From: Pseudomonadota bacterium
GTDB lineage: Bacteria > Pseudomonadota > Alphaproteobacteria > Rhizobiales > Rhizobiaceae
Direction of reading: 5' to 3'
DNA: 5,434 bases
Assembly (NCBI GenBank): GCA_003242525.1
Contig: QGUU01000203.1
Location: 1-5,434 of the forward strand
The translations under genes were made by a program, and so were the position numbers. Shown piece by piece: positions 1-5,434 of this stretch. The notes below the pieces were generated by a model, which searched no databases, was not told the DNA's origin, and worked only from the letters and a program-made list of their open reading frames with translations. Within the stretch, counting starts at the first letter, position 1. Each line of letters opens with the position of its first letter.

Positions 1-12
1 TATAAGAAAGTG
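1..12. other. Remnant of Nextera transposon mosaic end (library artefact)
   Basis: The first 12 bases match the last 12 bases of the Nextera mosaic end (TATAAGAGACAG) at 9 of 12 positions. Genomic sequence appears to begin right after them, because the kup reading frame becomes recognisable from about position 15. The match alone is short and imperfect. It gains weight from the much longer Nextera adapter match at the other end of the window. Confidence 0.6.
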
Positions 13-14
13 TT

Positions 15-1280
15 TTCCCGCTGGCCTATTTCCTTCCAACCCCCCAAGGGGGCTTCGTGGCTTTCCGTGCCGGTTTCCCGGCCGTAACCGGGGGCGAACA
101 CGATACCGTCGATGCGGGCCATTTCGGCCGCAAACCCATAGTGCTGACCTGGTTCTGGGTAGTCTTTCCCTGCCTTCTGCTCAACTATTTCGGTCAGGGC
201 GCCTTCGTCATTTCGCATGGCGGGAAGCCCGACAATCCGTTTTTTCAGATGCTTCCGGGGTGGGCTCTGGTGCCCATGGTCGTGCTTGCAACGGCTGCGA
301 CGGTCATTGCCAGCCAGGCGGTCATTTCGGGGGCGTTCTCGCTAACGCGGCAGGCGGTGCAACTGAACCTTCTGCCACGCATCGAGGTGCGGCACACATC
401 CGAGATGCAGTCGGGGCAGATCTACATTCCGCGCGTGAATCTGCTTCTGGCGGTTTCGGTGATGCTGCTGGTCGTGGGCTTCGGCGATTCCAGTTCTCTT
501 GCGGCAGCCTATGGCATTTCGGTGACCGGCGAGATGCTGATGACCACGGTGCTGCTCTTCGTCGTCATGCGTTATCTGTGGAGCTGGAAGCTGGCGGGCG
601 CTCTGGCATTGGCAGTGCTGTTTGCGGCGATCGATGCCGGCTTCTTCGCGGCCAATGCGGTGAAGGTACTGGACGGAGGCTGGGTGTCGATCGCCGTCGC
701 CTGTGTGATGGGTGTCATCATGGCGACGTGGATTCGCGGCAGCCGCTACCTCTTCGAGAAGACCCGCCGCAACGAAGTGCCTCTGGATTTCCTCGCCGCC
801 AATCTGTCGAAGAAGAAGCCGCAGACCGTTGCAGGCACGGCCGTTTTCCTGACCAGCGATCCTCTGAGTGCGCCAACGGCCCTGTTGCACAGCCTGAAGC
901 ACTACAAGGTGCTGCACGAGCAGAACGTCATCCTCTCGGTGGTGACAGCACAACAGCCTGTGGTTCCCGACAACGAACGGGTAAAGATGGAGAGGATCAA
1001 CGATCTCTTCATGCGGGTGAAGCTCAACTTCGGCTATATGGAGCAGCCAAATATACCGCGCGCACTTGCGATCTGCCGCAAGCAGGGCTGGAAGTTCGAT
1101 ATCATGACGACTTCGTTCTTCCTGTCCCGACGCTCCCTCAAGGCATCGGCCAATTCAGGAATGCCTCTTTGGCAGGACAGGCTGTTCATCTTCCTGGCGC
1201 GCACCGCAGCCGATGCCACCGAATATTTCCAAATTCCTACGGGTCGGGTTGTCGAGATCGGTACGCAGGTCGCGATCTGA
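15..1280 (+). CDS. kup: Kup-family low-affinity potassium uptake transporter, 5'-truncated
   Basis: This is an inner-membrane K+ uptake protein of the KUP/HAK/KT family, probably a K+/H+ symporter. The frame has no stop from position 6, and the real start lies left of the window. About 420 of the usual ~630 residues remain. Numbering from the internal GTG at 57, family hallmarks are GHFGRKPI (21-28), LNYFGQGA (42-49), [16 protein letters not shown] (84-99), SGQIYIP (119-125), [13 protein letters not shown] (148-160), DGGW (206-209), GYMEQPNIP (326-334) and the terminal [15 protein letters not shown]. Hydrophobic segments lie at about 28-50, 67-93, 126-142, 146-173 and 178-224, followed by the cytosolic C-terminal domain. 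Residues 13-20 (GEHDTVDA) stand where the family has GAEALYADM-like sequence. With FRAGFP just before, this suggests base errors in the first ~110 bases. The GTG at 57 is internal and is not the start. Nothing ties this gene to its neighbours. Confidence 0.95.
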   Translation, partial: FPLAYFLPTPQGGFVAFRAGFPAVTGGEHDTVDAGHFGRKPIVLTWFWVVFPCLLLNYFGQGAFVISHGGKPDNPFFQMLPGWALVPMVVLATAATVIASQAVISGAFSLTRQAVQLNLLPRIEVRHTSEMQSGQIYIPRVNLLLAVSVMLLVVGFGDSSSLAAAYGISVTGEMLMTTVLLFVVMRYLWSWKLAGALALAVLFAAIDAGFFAANAVKVLDGGWVSIAVACVMGVIMATWIRGSRYLFEKTRRNEVPLDFLAANLSKKKPQTVAGTAVFLTSDPLSAPTALLHSLKHYKVLHEQNVILSVVTAQQPVVPDNERVKMERINDLFMRVKLNFGYMEQPNIPRALAICRKQGWKFDIMTTSFFLSRRSLKASANSGMPLWQDRLFIFLARTAADATEYFQIPTGRVVEIGTQVAI

Positions 1281-1377
1281 GGCGCTGCGGGGCTGGGCGC
1301 GCGGTGCGCCTCCGGAGGGATATGGTGTGAGGTGAAGCAGACCATCGGGCACCCCCGGCAGAAAGTTGCGGCGGCAC

Positions 1378-1408
1378 TTGCCTTTCGGGCGTTCCTCCTG
1401 CATAGGAT
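1378..1408 (+). promoter_or_regulatory. Candidate sigma-70-type promoter for tetR-ilvC
   Basis: TTGCCT at 1378-1383 could serve as a -35 box. The -10 candidates are CATAGG (1401-1406, 17-base spacer) or TAGGAT (1403-1408, 19-base spacer). Both are weak matches. Transcription would start near 1413-1415, just before the palindrome at 1417-1434 and about 28 bases before the regulator's ATG. The position makes sense, but the boxes are poor, so this is inference. Confidence 0.3.
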
Positions 1409-1416
1409 GGGCAAGA

Positions 1417-1434
1417 ACCGTAACGTACGGTACG
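1417..1434. promoter_or_regulatory. Palindromic operator candidate upstream of tetR
   Basis: ACCGTA-acg-TACGGT (1417-1431) is a perfect 6-bp-arm inverted repeat with a 3-base spacer. A second perfect palindrome, CGTAC-g-GTACG (1424-1434), overlaps it with its centre shifted by 5 bp. The site lies 8-25 bases before the regulator's ATG and just downstream of the candidate -10 box. TetR-family dimers usually bind such short palindromes at their own promoters, so autoregulation by the adjacent gene is the natural inference. No binding evidence is visible in the sequence itself. Confidence 0.5.
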
Positions 1435-1441
1435 CGCACGA

Positions 1442-3119
<1,678 letters not shown>

Positions 3120-3209
3120 CGCATCAGAACCCGGCTGCGCGGGCAGGGCATGTACGGGTCTCGCGCCCTGGCCGGGACAGATGCGTAAGGGTTAGCCTCC
3201 CAAGGCTGC

Positions 3210-3250
3210 GCCGGCGCCATCTCGTTATCGGGATGCGCCGGCCTTTTGTC
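3210..3250 (+). terminator. Rho-independent terminator after ilvC
   Basis: Left arm GCCGGCGCcATC (3210-3221, one bulged C at 3218) pairs with GATGCGCCGGC (3232-3242). The 10-base loop is followed by CTTTTGTCTT. The stem is 11 bp and GC-rich. A smaller perfect hairpin, AGCCT-ccca-AGGCT (3194-3207), sits just before it. The position, about 90 bases after the ilvC stop, fits the end of the tetR-ilvC transcript. Confidence 0.85.
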
Positions 3251-3276
3251 TTCTGTATCAGTTCAGGACAGTTTGA

Positions 3277-3293
3277 CTGGCATGGTTTTCGCT
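3277..3293 (+). promoter_or_regulatory. Sigma-54 (RpoN)-type promoter candidate for the PilZ gene
   Basis: CTGGCATGGTTTTCGCT resembles the -24/-12 consensus TGGCACGNNNNTTGCW. The essential GG (3279-3280) and GC (3291-3292) are exactly 10 bases apart, and 10 of 12 fixed positions match. Transcription would start near 3304, about 18 bases before the PilZ-gene ATG. A TTGACT at 3273-3278 overlaps it, but no -10 box lies at the right distance. The site is between a terminator and a gene start, which favours a real promoter. No activator site was recognised. Confidence 0.45.
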
Positions 3294-3321
3294 TCGTCTC
3301 CCCGATCAAGGGAGTTCGCAG

Positions 3322-3630
3322 ATGGATGCCATGAGGGAAAGATCGACCGGATCCAAAGGCGATGGCGTCGCCGAGCGACGCGCGACGGTGCGGCGGCGTG
3401 TCATCAGGGGAGCGACCATATCCTTCAACAAGGGCTTTGGCGCGCTCGAGTGCGTGGTGCGCAATGAGTCGGACGGGGGCGTATTGCTGGCCTTCGGAGA
3501 AACCTGTGCTGTTCCGTCCGCCTTTGACCTGAAGGTGAACGGGAAATCAGCGCGAACCGCCAGGGTCCGCTGGCGCACCATGACGCTGGTGGGCGCGGAA
3601 TTCGTCTCAGACCGCCCCCGCGCCGAATGA
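3322..3630 (+). CDS. Small single-domain PilZ protein, putative c-di-GMP binder
   Basis: The 102-residue protein is essentially one PilZ domain, the common bacterial receptor domain for cyclic di-GMP. Both ligand motifs are present: RxxxR at R20-R24 (within ERRATVRRR) and (D/N)xSxxG at N48-G53 (NESDGG). The last strand, VRWRTMTLVGAEF (82-94), has the usual W and G-x-x-F ending of PilZ barrels. There is no signal peptide, membrane segment or second domain, so it is probably a cytoplasmic adaptor whose partner cannot be read from the sequence. The start is well supported: AAGGGAG (3308-3314) lies 7 bases before the ATG. It stands alone between a terminator and a convergent gene, with a sigma-54-like site upstream. 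The family assignment is firm. Actual ligand binding is inferred. Confidence 0.88.
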   Translation: MDAMRERSTGSKGDGVAERRATVRRRVIRGATISFNKGFGALECVVRNESDGGVLLAFGETCAVPSAFDLKVNGKSARTARVRWRTMTLVGAEFVSDRPRAE

Positions 3631-3636
3631 AACGGA

Positions 3637-3652
3637 CGCCGCTCTCGCGGCG
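3637..3652. terminator. Hairpin between convergent genes, possible weak terminator
   Basis: CGCCGC-tctc-GCGGCG is a perfect 6-bp stem with a 4-base loop, 6 bases after the PilZ-gene stop and 12 bases beyond the end of the convergent - strand gene. The flanking T tracts are poor on both strands (CCCTTCCCC on +, TCCGTTTCATT on -). It may terminate either transcript weakly. Confidence 0.4.
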
Positions 3653-3664
3653 CCCTTCCCCGCC

Positions 3665-4120
3665 TCAATAATAAGGCGAACGGCATTGCCGACGCGGCCC
3701 GTTATAGGGCTGCCAGCTATTGTCCCACGCCCGATAGGACCGATAACGATTGTAGCACCAGCGCACATGCGCGCTCGAAGCCGCACGGTAGTGGCGCCTC
3801 GGAACGATGTAATCGTAGTTCGGGATCAGGCCGAAATTGAAGTAGATTCTGGGGCGGTGGTGATGGCGATGCCATGAGCGGTTTCGCCATCGCCAGTTGT
3901 CGTAGTGGCGATGGCCGCGATGCAGGGTACGGTGCCGGGGCCACCTCTTCCAATAGCGAGAATCGCCGTAACGGTGGTCACGTACCGTCGTCACGTCTGA
4001 AGGTGGGACCGAAACCGAAGGGGAAGCCAGCGGAGCGGCCGCCAGCGGAGACGCCAGGCAGGCCAGCAGCCCCGCCGCCAGCAGTCCGGACGTCCATCGA
4101 CGAGAGAAGAGCTTTTCCAT
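3665..4120 (-). CDS. BA14K-like secreted protein rich in His, Arg, Trp and Tyr
   Basis: This 151-residue protein is probably exported. The N-terminus has Arg-containing MEKLFSRRW followed by a hydrophobic stretch (12-29). Signal peptidase I cleavage around LAAA (26-29) is likely. LLAC (18-21) also resembles a lipobox, so a lipoprotein is possible. The middle (46-90) is strongly basic and His/Trp/Tyr-rich, for example [12 protein letters not shown] (80-91). The C-terminus, [19 protein letters not shown] (118-136) then GPRRQC (141-146), matches the BA14K family, named after a Brucella immunoreactive protein. C122 and C146 could form a disulfide. A frame open to 4153 adds 11 residues, but ATG 4120 has GGAG (4127-4130) 6 bases upstream and begins the signal peptide, so it is preferred. 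The molecular function is unknown. Carbohydrate or envelope binding has been suggested for the family. Confidence 0.85.
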   Translation of the reverse strand: MEKLFSRRWTSGLLAAGLLACLASPLAAAPLASPSVSVPPSDVTTVRDHRYGDSRYWKRWPRHRTLHRGHRHYDNWRWRNRSWHRHHHRPRIYFNFGLIPNYDYIVPRRHYRAASSAHVRWCYNRYRSYRAWDNSWQPYNGPRRQCRSPYY

Positions 4121-4278
4121 CTTGTGCTCCGATGTGTCTGCCCAAACCCCCATGTTCTGTTTTCAGGATGGCTGTTTGATCATGAACGGGTGATGAATGC
4201 TGCGGTTGCACGCCCTTTGCGAGAAATCCGCAGGCATGTGCTCTTGTTTCCGGAGCGTTCAACGGGCATGGAAAGCCC

Positions 4279-5347
4279 ATGTCGCTTCGCCTCGCTACCT
4301 TCAATGTCGAGAATCTTATGTACAGGTTCGATTTCTCGGGGTTCCGCAACCAGTTGAATGCGGATCGCACGCTTACGCTGTTCGAGATCAAGACGGAGGC
4401 GGAATACCGGATCTTGGAGCAGGCACGCGTCATTGCTCATTCTGACGACACGCGGCAGTTGACGGCGCTGGCGATTGCAGCCACGCGCGCCGACATCATC
4501 TGCATGCAGGAGGTGGACAATATAGAGGCGCTGAAAGCCTTCGAATATGGCTACCTCTTCAAGATGATCGGCGAGGGCTATCGACAAAAGTACACCACGG
4601 CGGGGAACGATTCGCGCGGGATCGACGTGGCCGTGATGATGCGGACGGAGACCGCTCACGGCCAGCCCATCGAGTTCGTGCGCATGACCAGCCATGCCCA
4701 CGTCACCTTTGACCAGTTTGACCTGTTCACACCGGAACTGGAGGCGCTGGGCCACCAGCGGACAGATCGTATTTTTCGGCGTGATTGCCTGGAAGTGGAC
4801 GTCACCGTTGGCGGCATACCGGTGACCCTCTATCTCGTTCATTTCAAGTCAATGGGACCCCCACGCAACGGATTGAACGGCCGCGACGCGACGATGCCGC
4901 TGCGGATCGCTGAGGCACGGGCCGTCAGGCGCATAATCGAGGAGCGCTTCGGCAAGGATCGCGCTGCCCGCAAGCGCTGGGCGATTTGTGGCGACTGTAA
5001 TGATTACCGGCAGCGCCTGGTGATCGAGGGAGACGCCATTGCCGGCTATCGGTTCACCGTGGCGAACGAAGCCCGATCCTGTCTCGATGTCCTGCTGGCT
5101 GACGGCTTTTGCGAGAACGTCGTGGAACGAAGGCCGGAAATGGATCGCTGGACGCTGTATCACACGCGCGGACCGCAGGAGCGGCACCTGTGCCAGCTGG
5201 ATTACATTTTGCTGTCACCGGCCCTGGCGGCTCGCAATGCACAGGCGGTTCCAGATATCGTCCGCAATGGACAGCCCTACCGCACGCCCTTTCCCGCCGG
5301 GCAGGAGGTCGAACGCTTCCCTCGGGTCGGTTGGGACCGGCCGAAGG
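4279..5347 (+). CDS. Endonuclease/exonuclease/phosphatase-superfamily protein, 3'-truncated
   Basis: The superfamily comprises metal-dependent phosphodiesterases (DNase I, exonuclease III and inositol phosphatase types). The substrate here cannot be assigned. Visible motifs are LATFNVENLM (5-14, metal/active-site Asn9), CMQEVDN (75-81, metal-ligand Glu78), NDSRGIDVAVMMR (110-122), YLVHFKS (185-191), CGDCNDYR (237-244, catalytic Asp239 and Asn241) and LCQLDYILLSP (304-314). Reading proceeds normally to GWDRPK (351-356), where relatives continue into a Ser-Asp-His catalytic motif. Here library adapter sequence replaces it from about 5348, and the frame stays open by chance. About 356 genuine residues remain, so probably only a short C-terminal piece is missing. 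There is no signal peptide. The ATG at 4279 has only GGAAAG 3 bases upstream, a tight spacing. No better in-frame ATG was seen upstream. It is divergent from the BA14K-like gene. Confidence 0.9.
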
Positions 5348-5434
5348 GCGGCTCTTTTTCACATCTCCCGGCCCACGAGACGGGCTCCTATTTCGTATGT
5401 CCTCTTCTTCTTTTAAAAAAAAAAAATAGTATAA
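5348..5434 (+). other. Illumina Nextera adapter read-through with i7 index and poly-A (artefact)
   Basis: Positions 5348-5381 align without gaps to the 34-base Nextera read-through adapter at 27 of 34 bases, including CACATCTCC and CCCACGAGAC. Then GGGCTCCT (5382-5389) differs by one base from the i7 index GGACTCCT, which I recall as N705. Next, 5390-5413 matches the 24-base P7 tail (ATCTCGTATGCCG, then TCTTCTGCTTG) at 19 of 24, followed by 12 A's (5415-5426) as seen when a read runs off its insert. The order of elements is exactly that of the adapter. This is not genomic DNA. The last 8 bases, TAGTATAA, are unexplained. Confidence 0.93.

Noticed and set aside
1296..1310. GGCGC-gcggt-GCGCC hairpin after kup as a terminator
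   Set aside because: The stem is only 5 bp and no T tract follows it (TCCGGAGGGA), so a rho-independent terminator is not supported.
260..1330. 356-codon + strand open frame overlapping kup
   Set aside because: It is an out-of-frame shadow with Arg/Gly/Ala-rich low-complexity translation. The kup frame carries the conserved motifs.
3120..3200. Small RNA between ilvC and its terminator
   Set aside because: Several small GC hairpins are present (for example GTCTCG/CGGGAC) but no promoter or known RNA family was recognised. It is more simply the ilvC 3' untranslated region.
4121..4278. Promoters in the divergent gap between the BA14K-like and nuclease-like genes
   Set aside because: TTGCAC (4206) and TTGCGA (4217) have no -10 partner at proper spacing, and nothing convincing is seen on the - strand. 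TGATCA (4177-4182) is too short to call an operator.
4180..4842. 220-codon - strand open frame opposite the nuclease-like gene
   Set aside because: It is a shadow frame; the + strand carries all superfamily motifs in order.
5109..5429. Short + strand frames ending in FKKKK or VLFFF at the right edge
   Set aside because: They are out of frame with the nuclease-like gene and run into the adapter and poly-A tail.

Overview
The window looks like chromosomal DNA from an alphaproteobacterium of the Hyphomicrobiales (rhizobia/Brucella-like). The grounds are high GC content, an IlvC whose wording closely resembles that of Rhizobiaceae and relatives, and a BA14K-like secreted protein, a family typical of that order. 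Assignment below order is not possible from sequence reading alone. The content is ordinary core or near-core genome. I found no defence system, mobile element, CRISPR array, tRNA or rRNA.

Layout from left to right: (1) the 3' two-thirds of kup, a potassium uptake transporter, on the + strand; (2) a 161-base gap with a weak promoter candidate and a 15-18 bp palindromic operator candidate; (3) a TetR/AcrR-type regulator; (4) ilvC, ketol-acid reductoisomerase, starting one base after the regulator's stop codon, so the two probably form one transcription unit; (5) a strong rho-independent terminator; (6) a sigma-54-like promoter candidate followed by a small PilZ-domain protein gene; (7) a hairpin between convergent genes; (8) on the - strand, a secreted BA14K-like protein; (9) after a divergent 158-base gap, an endonuclease/exonuclease/phosphatase-superfamily protein on the + strand that runs to the right edge.

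Both ends of the window appear to be sequencing-library artefact rather than genome. Positions 5348-5426 read as a degraded copy of the Illumina Nextera read-through adapter (mosaic end, i7 index, P7 tail, poly-A). Positions 1-12 resemble the last 12 bases of the Nextera mosaic end. The first ~110 bases of kup and the last codons of the nuclease-like gene therefore should not be read as biology. In particular, the missing C-terminal catalytic Asp-His motif of the last gene is explained by the adapter.

Functionally, the clearest regulatory story is tetR-ilvC: a regulator with an operator-like palindrome at its own promoter, translationally close-coupled to a branched-chain amino-acid biosynthesis gene. 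The PilZ protein keeps both c-di-GMP-binding motifs. kup, the BA14K-like gene and the nuclease-like gene are probably independent neighbours.
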